Assembly (NCBI GenBank): GCA_947625255.1 | Contig: CANQNT010000022.1 | Span: 1-52,098 of the forward strand | DNA from: an uncultured Acetatifactor sp. | GTDB lineage: Bacteria; Bacillota; Clostridia; Lachnospirales; Lachnospiraceae | DNA length: 52,098 nt | Reading direction: 5' to 3' | Shown: positions 28,267-38,616 of the stretch, piece after piece | Position numbering within the stretch: the first letter of the stretch is position 1 | Layout: every line of letters starts with the position of its first letter | The notes under the pieces: model-generated | Seen by the model: the letters and a program-made list of their open reading frames with translations, nothing else | Told to the model about the DNA's origin: nothing | Databases searched by the model: none | Translations under genes and position numbers: made by a program

Positions 28267-30162
<1,896 letters not shown>

Positions 30163-30166
<4 letters not shown>

Positions 30167-30882
30167 CTATCCTCACCTTCTTCTACTAGCTTGCGCGCTT
30201 CACAAGCCATGTTATATTGTATCTTGGAAAAATCTCCATAGTAGACTGTAGAACAACTCTTTTGTAGTAAATCAAATCTAAAGAAATCTTCTGTCGTTGT
30301 CAGAAAAACGTAGCGATACTTGGTGATTCCAGAATTCAGGGAAACCAGTTCCTCCAGTAGTGAGCCGATATTATCATCTACCAACCATGACTCTGAATGA
30401 ATGAACAGGTCGTATCGCTGGCACCCCGCATAACTACCGCTGTTCAGCCTTTTCTCCTTCTCTGCAAAAACCTTCAGTATAGTGTTAATTGGTGTTGCTT
30501 TAATATTATCTGAAGAATAGTTTTGTACTGGCCATGACTGCACCCCGCCCTGATACGTTACTCCAAGTCTAGTCATACGGTCTCTGCTCTTAGTGCCCTC
30601 TTTCTGGTCAATATAGGGTATCTCATTCCAAAGGGCTAACGCCTCGCGCCGACTTTGTGGAACGGCCGAAGTAACCTCGATGCCAATCAGATTCTTGAGT
30701 GTTCTCAGGTCAGGCTTATCAACAATGAGCAGACTCTGGAACTCATCAGGGTACAAAGTTTCCAATATGACCTTCGCATAACACTCCCAATAATCTAACC
30801 TAGTATGCGACGGCAACGGCTTATTGCAGTCAATTGGTCCCAGGCTCATCTTGCTATACTGTTCACTCCTTGGGTTCATCAT
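30163..30882 (-). CDS. Unidentified protein inside the hsd operon, possible PD-(D/E)XK fold
   Basis: The 239-aa product is encoded between hsdM and hsdS with overlaps on both sides (20 nt and 4 nt), so it is tightly coupled to them. No family is recognised. Residues about 35-75 contain YWECYAKVILE, then KPDLRTLKNLIGIEVTSAVP. The PDL-x(n)-EVT spacing resembles a PD-(D/E)XK nuclease core with Thr in place of Lys. It is predicted soluble with no signal peptide. ATG 30882 follows CGAGGAAA. It could be a nuclease, a modulator of the restriction complex, or an anti-phage accessory. Confidence 0.6.
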
Positions 30883-32443
30883 TTTCCTCGATTTCCGCGA
30901 TTATCTTCGCTATCTCATCACGCAGCTCCTGCTCACGGGCTACAATTTCCTCAATCTCCGCGTTCAGCTTTACTATGTCGATTTTCTCTCGTTTGTCTTC
31001 CTGCTCCACATAAGTGCTGACAGACAGGTTGTAGTTATTCTCAACGACCTCGTCATAAGAGGCCAGATGAGAGAAGTGGGCAACTTCTTCACGGCTCGCA
31101 AATCCATCTACGATGCGAGAGATGTTATCTTCCGTCAGCTTGTTATTGTTCGTGACCTTGATGCATTCATCCGTTGCATCAATAAACAGTGTCTTGTTAT
31201 CCGGCTTGTTCTTCTTCAAGACCATGATGCAGGTAGCAATAGTGGTGCCGAAGAACAGGTTGGGCGGGAGCTGTATCACACAGTCAACATAGTTGTTGTC
31301 AATGAGATACTTCCGTATCTTTTGTTCGGCCCCGCCACGGTACATGATACCCGGGAAGCAAACTATGGCCGCAGTGCCGTTGGAGGCCAGCCATGAAAGG
31401 CTGTGCATAATAAAGGCCATATCCGCTTTGCTCTTGGGAGCTAATACACCTGCCGGGGCGAACCGTGGGTCGTTTATCAAGAGTGGATTATCGTCCCCAA
31501 CCCATTTCCGCGAATACGGTGGATTGGATACAACTAGTTCAAACGGTTCATCATCCCAATGCTGCGGTGAGAGAAGTGTGTCCTCACAAGCAATATTGAA
31601 CTTGTCGAACCCTACATCATGAAGGAACATATTTATTCGGCACAGGTTGTACGTTGTGATGTTGATTTCCTGTCCGTAGAAGCCATTGCGTATCGCTTGG
31701 CGCCCCAACACTTTAGCTGCTTTCAACAGTAGGGAGCCTGAGCCGCAAGCCGGGTCATAGACTTTGTTGATTTCCGTTTTACCGACAGTGCCCAGGCGAG
31801 TTAGTAGCTCAGAAACGTCAGCCGGCGTAAAAAACTCGCCTCCGGATTTTCCTGCATTGCTGGCATACATAGTCATCAGGTACTCATAAGCATCGCCGAA
31901 CGCATCTATCTCGAGGTCTTTCACTTCGCTCAGGTTCATTGCGGCCACACCTTCAAGGAGCTTGACCAGCTTCTCGTTTCGTTTTGCAACTGTTGAACCA
32001 AGTTTGTTGCTGTTCACGTCGTAATCGTCAAACAGGCCTGCAAAGCTGCTCTCGGATGAGCTGCCCTTTGCCGACTCTTCAATGTGTCGGAAGATGCGCT
32101 CCAACGTCTCATTGAGATTTTCATCCTGCGCTGCTCTCGCGCAGACATTGCTAAACAATTCGCTGGGTAGAATGAAGAAGCCCTTCTCCTGCACTAACCC
32201 TTCACGGGCTTGCTCCGCTTCTTCATCGGAGATAGCGGCATAATCGAAATCTTCATTGCCGGCTTCACGCTCTCCGCTGTTTATGTAATTACACAGGTTC
32301 TCAGAAACATAGCGGTAAAACATAGTGCCGAGAACATAGTTTTTGAAATCCCAGCCGTCCACCGCTCCGCGCAGGTCATCCGCAATCGCCCATATCGCCC
32401 GGTGTAGTTCCTCGCGCTCCAGCTCTTTCTTGTTATCTGCCAT
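30863..32443 (-). CDS. hsdM: Type I DNA methyltransferase subunit M
   Basis: The 526-aa product is a full-length HsdM. It has an N-terminal helical domain (HRAIWAIADDLRGAVDGWDFKNY), the S-adenosylmethionine motif DPACGSGSLLL (about 225-235), the catalytic NPPY (about 306-309) of N6-adenine methyltransferases, and a C-terminal coiled-coil tail for HsdS contact (IEEIVAREQELRDEIAKII). ATG 32443 follows AAGGAAGGTGTCTTGAT. It is first in the hsd operon, so methylation is expressed before cutting. Confidence 0.97.
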   Translation of the reverse strand: MADNKKELEREELHRAIWAIADDLRGAVDGWDFKNYVLGTMFYRYVSENLCNYINSGEREAGNEDFDYAAISDEEAEQAREGLVQEKGFFILPSELFSNVCARAAQDENLNETLERIFRHIEESAKGSSSESSFAGLFDDYDVNSNKLGSTVAKRNEKLVKLLEGVAAMNLSEVKDLEIDAFGDAYEYLMTMYASNAGKSGGEFFTPADVSELLTRLGTVGKTEINKVYDPACGSGSLLLKAAKVLGRQAIRNGFYGQEINITTYNLCRINMFLHDVGFDKFNIACEDTLLSPQHWDDEPFELVVSNPPYSRKWVGDDNPLLINDPRFAPAGVLAPKSKADMAFIMHSLSWLASNGTAAIVCFPGIMYRGGAEQKIRKYLIDNNYVDCVIQLPPNLFFGTTIATCIMVLKKNKPDNKTLFIDATDECIKVTNNNKLTEDNISRIVDGFASREEVAHFSHLASYDEVVENNYNLSVSTYVEQEDKREKIDIVKLNAEIEEIVAREQELRDEIAKIIAEIEENDEPKE

Positions 32444-32604
32444 ATCAAGACACCTTCCTTAGATATATTCTGCGGAAATTTACATCAGGGTCACGCTACG
32501 CACCAATCCTTATATTTCTATATAATAATTTATTTTATCACAATGCTTCCGCTATTTCCATATATGACACTATAAAAACTTCCTCATCATCAACTACCCT
32601 CATA

Positions 32605-32640
32605 GGCGGTTCACTGCAACTGTGAACCGTCTCTTTTTCT
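32605..32640. terminator. Terminator-like hairpin upstream of hsdM
   Basis: The stem GGCGGTTCAC / GTGAACCGTC (one mismatch) is followed by TCTTTTTCTG on the + strand. It lies between the divergent hsdM and Hint genes. No + strand gene ends just before it, so its role is unclear. Confidence 0.5.
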
Positions 32641-32725
32641 GTGTCGAATTTTTGATTCACCGAATTCTTCCATACTAATTATGTAAGCAGAAATGCTCAT
32701 ATCTTCAGTATTCGGAGGGATTCTC

Positions 32726-33763
32726 ATGATAAATATTCCGAACTCGCTTCTCGTCAGCAAAACGGCTACGCCAAGTGTAGACTTGCCGTCGGCAAACAGG
32801 TCCGGCGCTCCCATACACCGCGGTTTCGATGATGCGACGGAAATACTTACGGCAACCGGGTTCAAAACTTTGGCAGCGCTCATGCCGGGCGACAGCATAT
32901 ATCTCTGGTTGAACGGAACTATGCGCCTTGTCAACGTCAGCGCTGTGCTTGCCGAGCACTATGACGGCGAGCTCCACTTCTACAAGGGTAAAGCCTTCGA
33001 GCAGCTAGCAGCGCCTAACCAACCACTTATGGTGAAGTATCGCCAAAGCCAACGTTGCACTGTTCTGACCAGTGAAGTCGTGTTCAACGAAAACCGAGCG
33101 CGCAGATTTCCTGCCCGCCTTGTCGTTGACAACTCGCCATCCGCCGACCTGACCGATGCCCAGATAGCGCTTGCGGCGATGGTCTACACCGACGGTAGTT
33201 TTGTCGTCCGCAACGGTTCTCTTCACAGCATCAACATAACGAAGTCTCCGAACCGCAAACCGGGGATTCAGGAAATAAAAGAGGTCTGTCGTGCCCTGAA
33301 CCTCAAGTTCAAGATTCGAGACAACTATGATGAACGATATAACTCCCGGGTCAAGCGCTTCTTGTTTTCCAAGGAACACTCGAAAACCATCGCCGGTTTT
33401 GTCGGTCAGAAGAGTTCCATTGCGCCGGCTTTTCTGGCGATGGACATAAAGCAAGCTTTGCTGTTCCTTTACACCTGGGCTTGTTTTGACGGCGTCGAAC
33501 AACACATGCTCTTGCAATACGACAACACGACGATTCGTGACCAGCTGCAACATATAGCCTACTTAGCCGGCTTCACATCACATACTATATCGCGATTGCG
33601 CGATAAGACCAACTACGTCAAGCTCTCACTTACTTCCACCGCTACCCCTCTCGTTCGCGAGCTTGTCCGCTACAACGGCTTCTTGCGCACTCCGGTTTGT
33701 GCTCCCGGTATCGCCGCTTTCCGCCGCAACGGATTCACGTTCTACGCTCCCGTCTCAGACTAA
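32726..33763 (+). CDS. Free-standing Hint-fold protein with LAGLIDADG homing-endonuclease domain
   Basis: The 345-aa product (ATG 32726 after CGGAGGGATTCTC) begins like an intein Hint domain: FDDATEILTATGFKTL (about 34-49), LMPGDSIY, then YDGELHFY. The residue aligned with the splicing Cys/Ser is Gly33, and the usual TPNH block reads APNQ, so protein splicing is unlikely. Residues about 148-160 (ALAAMVYTDGSFV) and 243-256 (ALLFLYTWACFDGV) are the two LAGLIDADG helices of a DOD-type homing endonuclease. It is encoded alone, not inside a host gene. It could cut a specific site in its neighbourhood or be domesticated; the adjacent repeat array is a candidate target. Confidence 0.7.
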   Translation: MINIPNSLLVSKTATPSVDLPSANRSGAPIHRGFDDATEILTATGFKTLAALMPGDSIYLWLNGTMRLVNVSAVLAEHYDGELHFYKGKAFEQLAAPNQPLMVKYRQSQRCTVLTSEVVFNENRARRFPARLVVDNSPSADLTDAQIALAAMVYTDGSFVVRNGSLHSINITKSPNRKPGIQEIKEVCRALNLKFKIRDNYDERYNSRVKRFLFSKEHSKTIAGFVGQKSSIAPAFLAMDIKQALLFLYTWACFDGVEQHMLLQYDNTTIRDQLQHIAYLAGFTSHTISRLRDKTNYVKLSLTSTATPLVRELVRYNGFLRTPVCAPGIAAFRRNGFTFYAPVSD

Positions 33764-33834
33764 GCTCGCCTATGACAAAGTGTTTTGGCCCTGCAATACC
33801 CCTACATAATACGCATCGTCTCCCACCACATTGA

Positions 33835-33870
33835 GTGGCTGCTGCAGCTATTGCAGCGGCCACTTTTGTT
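33835..33870 (+). terminator. Terminator after the Hint/LAGLIDADG gene
   Basis: A 12-bp stem (GTGGCTGCTGCA / TGCAGCGGCCAC, one wobble) with loop GCTAT is followed by TTTTGTTT. It separates the gene from the repeat array. Confidence 0.85.
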
Positions 33871-33914
33871 TGTCCGTCTCTCGGTGAGCCGGTATGACAG
33901 TCAATTCACATCAA

Positions 33915-34890
33915 CAGCGAAAGCGCTGCTTTGTGATATAAAGCGCGGAGCGTTGCTGAAGGGCGCGTAGTGACAGACAAAACGGGCGCGCCGTTGTGAT
34001 ATACAAAAGGGCGCCAAGGGCGCCGCGTTGTCGTTAACCACGGGGCGGACTTGGCTGACGACAAAAGGGCCAGCTTTGCGGTCTACATAAAAGATAGTGA
34101 CAGGCCAAAGCGTTGCTGGAGACATCAGGTCCGGCGTTGTTAGAGACAGCGGGCCGTATCGTTAAGAGCCACAAGCGAAGAATTGTAGACGACAACAATA
34201 CTTCAACGTGGCCGGAAACTAAACGAGAAGCGTCGTGATAGACAAAGGACCTGCGTCGCTATCATCGCTGGTAGTAAAAGACTACGGCATCGTTAGAGAC
34301 CGCAGGCATAGCTTCGTCACAGACCAAGCCCGGAGCGTCGCAGTTAACAAATACAGCGTTGTGACTGACAAAGCGCGGAGCATTGTCAGAGACGGGCGTG
34401 AAGCATTGCTATGGACAGCAGTTCGTGTTGTCAGAGACCAAAGGCGAAGCGTGGTTATTAACAAACGGGCTTGCGTCGTGATTAACAAAGAAGGGCGCGT
34501 AGATGTTAACGAAAACATGTAGTCGCCACCAAGGGAAGTGTAGTAATCCACCAAAGGAGCACGCGTGGTGAGAGACAACAGACCAAGCGTGGTAAGCAAT
34601 AAAGGGTCGCGTCGTGGCTCGCCAAGGAACGTTATAGCTTTCCAAGAAACGTGGTGATTGGCAAAGAGCAAAGCGTTGGTGACGACAAAGGGTGATGGTG
34701 ACGACAAACTGCACGGTAGTGACGAAGGGCTTGGTGAATGCCAAATGGGTGCAGGGTGGCAGAGGACAAAGGGACAGTGGTGAGAGGCAAGGCGGTACTG
34801 CGTTGATGTGGTGGTCACGAAGGTGTGGACCGGCGCCAAGCCTGTTGTGTTTCGCAAAGGACAGAGGGAGACAGAGAGCGTTGACATAGA
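33915..34890 (+). repeat. About 1 kb of degenerate 23-24-nt tandem repeats
   Basis: Roughly 40 imperfect units with consensus AGCGTTGTGAnnGACAAAGGGC follow one another. Clear units include AGCGTTGTGACTGACAAAG at 34355 and GCGTCGTGATAGACAAAGG at 34230. Most have a small TTG-N7-CAA dyad. Unit length drifts between about 17 and 34 nt and identity between units is low, so this is not a CRISPR array. The unit length of 24 makes an accidental 8-residue repeat frame at 34235-34522. The motif resembles the inward-facing TTTGACGCCGACAAAA sites of the transposon right end. Function unknown. Confidence 0.8.
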
Positions 34891-35220
34891 GAGAGGACAG
34901 ATTAAAACAGGGTGAGTTTAGATTCGGCAGAGGTAGTAAATGTGAATAAAGCAGGCTCAATATTCGTGAGTTTTCATCGTGTGTGAATAATGTTCTGGAA
35001 TTTTGACGAAAGCCAATGCTCAGAGCCGGCCAAAGGTAAAAATAGTTTGTGATTTGCCAAGGAAGCACCGCGGAGGCCGCTGTTTTGGCGTTTTGGGGCG
35101 TTGCTCGTCTGTTGTGCGTGAAAGCGAATGCGCCGGAAAGGCAAAAAGCGCCAAAAGTGGTGAAAATAGTAGTAAAAAGCGAGTCAGTTTTTACCCCTTT
35201 GCAAATAGGAGGAGTAAAAC

Positions 35221-35391
35221 GTGGCAAAAAGCGGTAAAAAACGTAGTAAAAAGCGAGCCATTTGCGCCTTACAATCGTGTAGTATCTGCAAGGAGACCCT
35301 AAAAATCGTTTTCCCCTTTTTGCCCTTTCTTCAGCTTTTATTCCTTTATCCTAAAAATGAAAATATTCGCCGATTTGTCGCTGCAGCTTAA
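35221..35391 (+). CDS. Possible 56-aa small protein
   Basis: GTG 35221 follows AGGAGGAGTAAAAC, an excellent ribosome site. The product is Lys/Arg-rich at the N-terminus (AKSGKKRSKKRA), has a CxxxC-type SCSIC pair, then a hydrophobic stretch (IVFPFLPFLQLLFLYP) that could cross or dip into the membrane. No family is recognised. The rest of 34890-35520 is low-complexity sequence with a repeated GTAGTAAAAAGCGAG element, so translation is uncertain. Confidence 0.3.
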   Translation: MAKSGKKRSKKRAICALQSCSICKETLKIVFPFLPFLQLLFLYPKNENIRRFVAAA

Positions 35392-35520
35392 ACCGGATTT
35401 TAGAGTTGATTTGGCCGGTATATTATAGGCGGGAGCGGGCCTCTGCGCTCCGGTTTGGGTTAGGTGTGCCGAGGCGGGTTTGCCGGTGTGTTTCGAAATT
35501 TTCGGTGGAAGCGTAACAAG

Positions 35521-35628
35521 CAAAATTACCACGTTTCTGCAATTTTTACATAATCGTGGTAATTTTGCTCTGAGGGTAAAGTGAAAACTACCACAATAAT
35601 GCAATTTTTGCATAATCGTGGTAATTTT
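35521..35628. repeat. Two tandem long palindromes
   Basis: 35521-35567 has a perfect 13-bp arm (CAAAATTACCACG / CGTGGTAATTTTG) extendable inward with mismatches. 35584-35628 repeats the motif with a 21-bp imperfect arm around GCAATTTTTGC. The two share the direct repeat CATAATCGTGGTAATTTT. They look like a REP-like or miniature mobile element, in a gene-free stretch. Confidence 0.75.
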
Positions 35629-35890
35629 TTGTTCTGGTGGACGAAAGCAAAAGCGCCTCAAAGCTGCGATTTTTCACCGATTTGCCGTGCTCCCGCCCCC
35701 CTCAGAAACGCCTTGCCGCCTCGGGAATATTCTCTATGCCATAGGCTCCTATTTTTGATTCATCGAAAAATACCATACTCATGGCAGAGACGATGATAGA
35801 CGACACGGAGACTTAATCTGTCAGGGAGAGCGTACGCCTAGCACCGTCGAAAAACTAAACGCACACTATCAAACTATAGGAGGTATACCA

Positions 35891-36481
35891 ATGAACAACA
35901 ATCTCAGCGACCCCGTCACTTTCAATCGCGTGATGAGCGACACGAAGCTCTTCGGCGAACTCATCGAACACATCACAGGCCACAGGCTTCAAATCCTGAA
36001 AACCATAAAGCCACCAATATCGCCGGACCGTTTCGGTCAGAGCGGTGTCTGGGCCGAGGTAAGTTTTTCCGATTTCCCACGGAGCTCCATCTTTGCGCTC
36101 GAGTTGAACCCGCAGGAATCCGGCTCACCGCAGCAGCAGGCTCGTACACTCATCAATGCCGCCACCCGGTATCTTGCACGCCGATATGACGTTGATGACG
36201 AGCCGGACACCCACATCATCATTGTCATGACGAACGACTTCTACGGCAAAGGTTACGCTTCATACGAGTTCCGAACCGGCTCCGAGAACATCCCCGGGCT
36301 CAAGGTCGATGACGGTCTCTGCGTCACAATTCTGAATGCCCGCTTCACTCACGACTCCGAGCACCGGAACGTGGACGAGGAGACCGCAGAATTTCTTGAC
36401 CTCGTACGAGGAACCTACGACACTTCACAGCGACTCTCCGGCTTTGCCTACAAAGTTTCGGAACGTCTCCACGCCCTGTAA
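35891..36481 (+). CDS. Rpn/PDDEXK-related protein, shortened and diverged
   Basis: The 196-aa product (ATG 35891 after TAGGAGGTATACC) resembles the Rpn-like protein at 21290: NRVMSDTKLFGELIEHITG at the N-terminus, a core GVWAEVSF...IFALEL, then IIIVMTNDFYGKGYASY. The usual catalytic Asp is Glu here and there is no Gln after the core Glu, so nuclease activity is doubtful. It lacks the C-terminal HTH of the longer copy. It is followed by a small unknown gene 115 nt downstream. Confidence 0.65.
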   Translation: MNNNLSDPVTFNRVMSDTKLFGELIEHITGHRLQILKTIKPPISPDRFGQSGVWAEVSFSDFPRSSIFALELNPQESGSPQQQARTLINAATRYLARRYDVDDEPDTHIIIVMTNDFYGKGYASYEFRTGSENIPGLKVDDGLCVTILNARFTHDSEHRNVDEETAEFLDLVRGTYDTSQRLSGFAYKVSERLHAL

Positions 36482-36596
36482 ACTTCAGAAGAACGATACA
36501 TCCCTGACAGAACCCGGGCGGCTCAGGCCGCCCTTGCACGGACAACGCATATTGACAAACTCAAATCACACTATCTTTCAAGGAGGAATCATAACA

Positions 36597-36884
36597 ATGG
36601 CCAACGACAATCGCAAACCCATGAACCACAACTCCCGCAATAACTCGTCTTATAACCGCGCCAAAGCCAACGCTCGTTTCACCTTTAACGGTGAAGCTTG
36701 CGTACCTATCCCAAAGTTCATGCTGCTCGCCCTCAGGGAATATTTAGGGCGGCTGACACTTTCCGAGCTCACCGAAGCATTTACCAAACATTCCGGTCTC
36801 ACGCACAGTGAGGCTGAGATGGCTGCCGATGCTATCATCTTGTTTTACGCTGACATCGTTCGTCCAATCACAGACAAGGAGTAA
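36597..36884 (+). CDS. Small protein of unknown function
   Basis: The 95-aa product starts at ATG 36597 after CAAGGAGGAATCATAACA. The first 30 residues are Asn/Arg-rich and probably disordered. The rest (LLALREYLGRLTLSELTEAF...HSEAEMAADAIILFYADIV) is amphipathic helix. No family is recognised. A terminator follows at 36925. It may be co-transcribed with the upstream Rpn-related gene. Confidence 0.6.
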   Translation: MANDNRKPMNHNSRNNSSYNRAKANARFTFNGEACVPIPKFMLLALREYLGRLTLSELTEAFTKHSGLTHSEAEMAADAIILFYADIVRPITDKE

Positions 36885-36924
36885 TCGTACCAAAGTATAA
36901 CCGTTGTCCGGAGGCAAAAGAGAA

Positions 36925-36950
36925 GGGGCGGAGTAATCTCCGTCCCTTTT
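36925..36950 (+). terminator. Terminator after the small unknown gene
   Basis: The stem AAGGGGCGGAG / CTCCGTCCCTT (loop TAAT, one mismatch) is followed by TT and C. Confidence 0.75.
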
Positions 36951-36981
36951 CGCTTGCGGCGCTGTTCTCGCAAAGTATTCG

Positions 36982-37248
36982 TTAATCGCCGGCACCGAAC
37001 TTGTCCTTCATTGCCAAGCTCACCGCCTCATCCTCCATCTCGATTTTCGAAGCGTCGGCATATTTTGCAAGCGCTCCGAATGCGCCGGATTTTCCGACGG
37101 CAAACGGCAGGCCGCCGACACGCAGACTTTGTTCGGCAAACAGTCTTATAGCCTGCTCGAAGGTCATCCCCTGCTTGGCATAGAGCTTTTCGACCTGCTC
37201 CTTGAGCTCGGCATCCAAAACAACCCTCATAACGGTTTCCTTTGCCAT
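36982..37248 (-). CDS. RelB/DinJ-type antitoxin without an adjacent toxin
   Basis: The 88-aa product has the ribbon-helix-helix start MAKETVMRVVLDAELKEQVE and TFEQAIRLFAEQSL, the DinJ pattern, and SLRVGGLPF, a motif of this family. GGGAGGCGTAGCAC precedes ATG 37248. No toxin gene lies downstream; the next sequence is a convergent terminator. It may be an orphan, or it may protect against a toxin encoded elsewhere. Confidence 0.8.
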   Translation of the reverse strand: MAKETVMRVVLDAELKEQVEKLYAKQGMTFEQAIRLFAEQSLRVGGLPFAVGKSGAFGALAKYADASKIEMEDEAVSLAMKDKFGAGD

Positions 37249-37528
37249 GTGCTACGCCTCCCGCTCGCTTGTGCCGGTATCGTTTCTTAGTCAGTAGCCT
37301 CTAACCGAACTCGGCTACTGCGGGTCTCCGAAAAGGAGACGCCAGTTTTCTCCGCATCCGCCCGATGATAGTCGTAATCGACTCTTCTACCAAGTAGCTT
37401 GTACCGTAAACCTTATATAATAAGCAATAACAAAATAATAACGGCAATGGCTCCGGCATTCATAGACCTTGCCGAGGCCGGCTCTTGTTTAATAGGGGCA
37501 GATGCGGACGGAAAACGCCAGACCGCGG
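37249..37528. other. Intergenic stretch with small hairpins
   Basis: It holds two short hairpins (AGTAGCC / GGCTACT and GTCTCC / GGAGAC) and AT-rich sequence around 37410. No gene is visible. Confidence 0.4.
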
Positions 37529-38050
37529 TTAATCCGGCAGTTCAAATTCCATCGTCTCGCTGTTGTTGGCTATGTCCAGCGCGAGCTGAATATTGCGCAG
37601 CTCATCAGATACCTTTGTGTAGTCTTCTTTGGCCCGCTCCACCGAGTAATTCGCGTAGCGGTAGTCAATGACCGCATTGTTGCCAACGCCGACCGCAGCA
37701 GCCCGCTGCTTAGGCAGGCAGCGCTGCATAGAGTACAGCCGGCTACGCATTTGTGTGAGCTGGGGGATATACACAAGAATCTGGTCAATCGTCATCCCCG
37801 TGTCCCCAACGGTGTGCGTTGTGTTGAAGCAGTTTATGGCGTGCTTCAGAATCCTTATCTTGCAGTCCAAAGTCTCCAGCGCCTTCTGCGTGTCCGCATA
37901 GCTGTAAGCGGGGCGTACCGACTCAACGTCCTCTCCCATGGCTGCGCAGAACGTGCGGCTCTGAGCATCCTCCGCCAATACGGTCTCCTTCTCCTCAAGC
38001 AGCTTTCGCAGGAGCTTCGATGCCTCGGCCGATGTAACTTTGTATTTCAT
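37529..38050 (-). CDS. Helical protein of unknown function (DIP1984-like, tentative)
   Basis: The 173-aa product is soluble and largely helical: KYKVTSAEASKLLRKLLEEK, then SYADTQKALETLDCKIRILKHAIN, then MTIDQILVYIPQLTQMRSRL. It resembles a family of uncharacterised Firmicutes proteins (possibly DIP1984) by recollection only. It starts at ATG 38050, GGAGGTGCAAG upstream. It stands alone on the - strand between an antitoxin and the polymerase-associated gene. Confidence 0.55.
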   Translation of the reverse strand: MKYKVTSAEASKLLRKLLEEKETVLAEDAQSRTFCAAMGEDVESVRPAYSYADTQKALETLDCKIRILKHAINCFNTTHTVGDTGMTIDQILVYIPQLTQMRSRLYSMQRCLPKQRAAAVGVGNNAVIDYRYANYSVERAKEDYTKVSDELRNIQLALDIANNSETMEFELPD

Positions 38051-38135
38051 CTTGCACCTCCACTTTTATAATAATCTAATATGATTATATCATGCCGAAC
38101 CTCCGAGAACAAGCACGAACGGTGCGGCAACCCGT

Positions 38136-38453
38136 CTAGCGGTTGACAGTCTCAGCCACCCGTCCGTTCGTCACCGGTCTGGGTCGTTTCAGCTCCACGA
38201 ACCACTGACCCACCACCGGCGTAGAAACGTCCGGAGAACGCTCAAAGAAAAGGTAGCTGCGCTTCCCGCGAATCAACACTTCGTATCGGTCGCCCTGTCC
38301 TCCTGCTCTCGTGGCCGGTCTGGGGCAAACATCAACCACCTTGTCGATTTCATACCTAATGCCGTCCAACTCCAGCGAAAGCGGCAGCATCGTTCCGTCC
38401 TTCGAAAACGCGACTTCCACCGGGACATATGCTTTCCAAGTGAACTCATTCAT
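38136..38453 (-). CDS. Small protein divergent from the Y-family polymerase
   Basis: The 105-aa product starts at ATG 38453 after GGAGGAGGGTCGCT. It contains VEVAFSKDGTMLPLSLELDG, YEIDKVVDV and RAGGQGDRYEVLIRG, ending near WFVELKR: a small beta-rich fold. Similar small proteins are often encoded beside Y-family polymerases (DUF6504-like; recalled, not checked). The divergent arrangement around a shared promoter with an SOS-like box suggests DNA-damage co-regulation. Confidence 0.6.
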   Translation of the reverse strand: MNEFTWKAYVPVEVAFSKDGTMLPLSLELDGIRYEIDKVVDVCPRPATRAGGQGDRYEVLIRGKRSYLFFERSPDVSTPVVGQWFVELKRPRPVTNGRVAETVNR

Positions 38454-38549
38454 AGCGACCCTCCTCCGATTGTGTTTCCACTCGATAGCAACCCCAAAAT
38501 ATACCGGATTGACTTTCACAGACAGCGGTGATATACTTTAATCCCAAAT

Positions 38550-38563
38550 CGAACGTATGTCTT
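38550..38563. promoter_or_regulatory. SOS/LexA-like box
   Basis: CGAACGTATGTCTT matches the Firmicutes LexA consensus CGAAC-N4-GTTCG in the left half and partly in the right. A TATACT -10-like element follows at about 38566. It lies between the polymerase gene and its divergent neighbour. Confidence 0.45.
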
Positions 38564-38616
38564 ATTATACTGTACTATTGTTCGGAAGTCAAGACCTTTT
38601 TGAAAGGGGTGATTCT

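Noticed and set aside
32605..32640. Riboswitch or attenuator for the Hint gene
   Set aside because: Only one simple hairpin with a T-run is seen; there is no alternative structure or leader peptide.
34235..34522. 95-codon open frame with an 8-residue repeat (VVxDxRRS-like)
   Set aside because: It arises from the 24-nt repeat unit, starts inside the array without a ribosome site, and unit length is not kept at multiples of three outside it. Long frames on the opposite strand (34282-34887, 34409-35227) have the same cause.
33915..34890. CRISPR array
   Set aside because: No constant repeat and no unique spacers; units are contiguous, degenerate and of drifting length. No cas genes are in the window.
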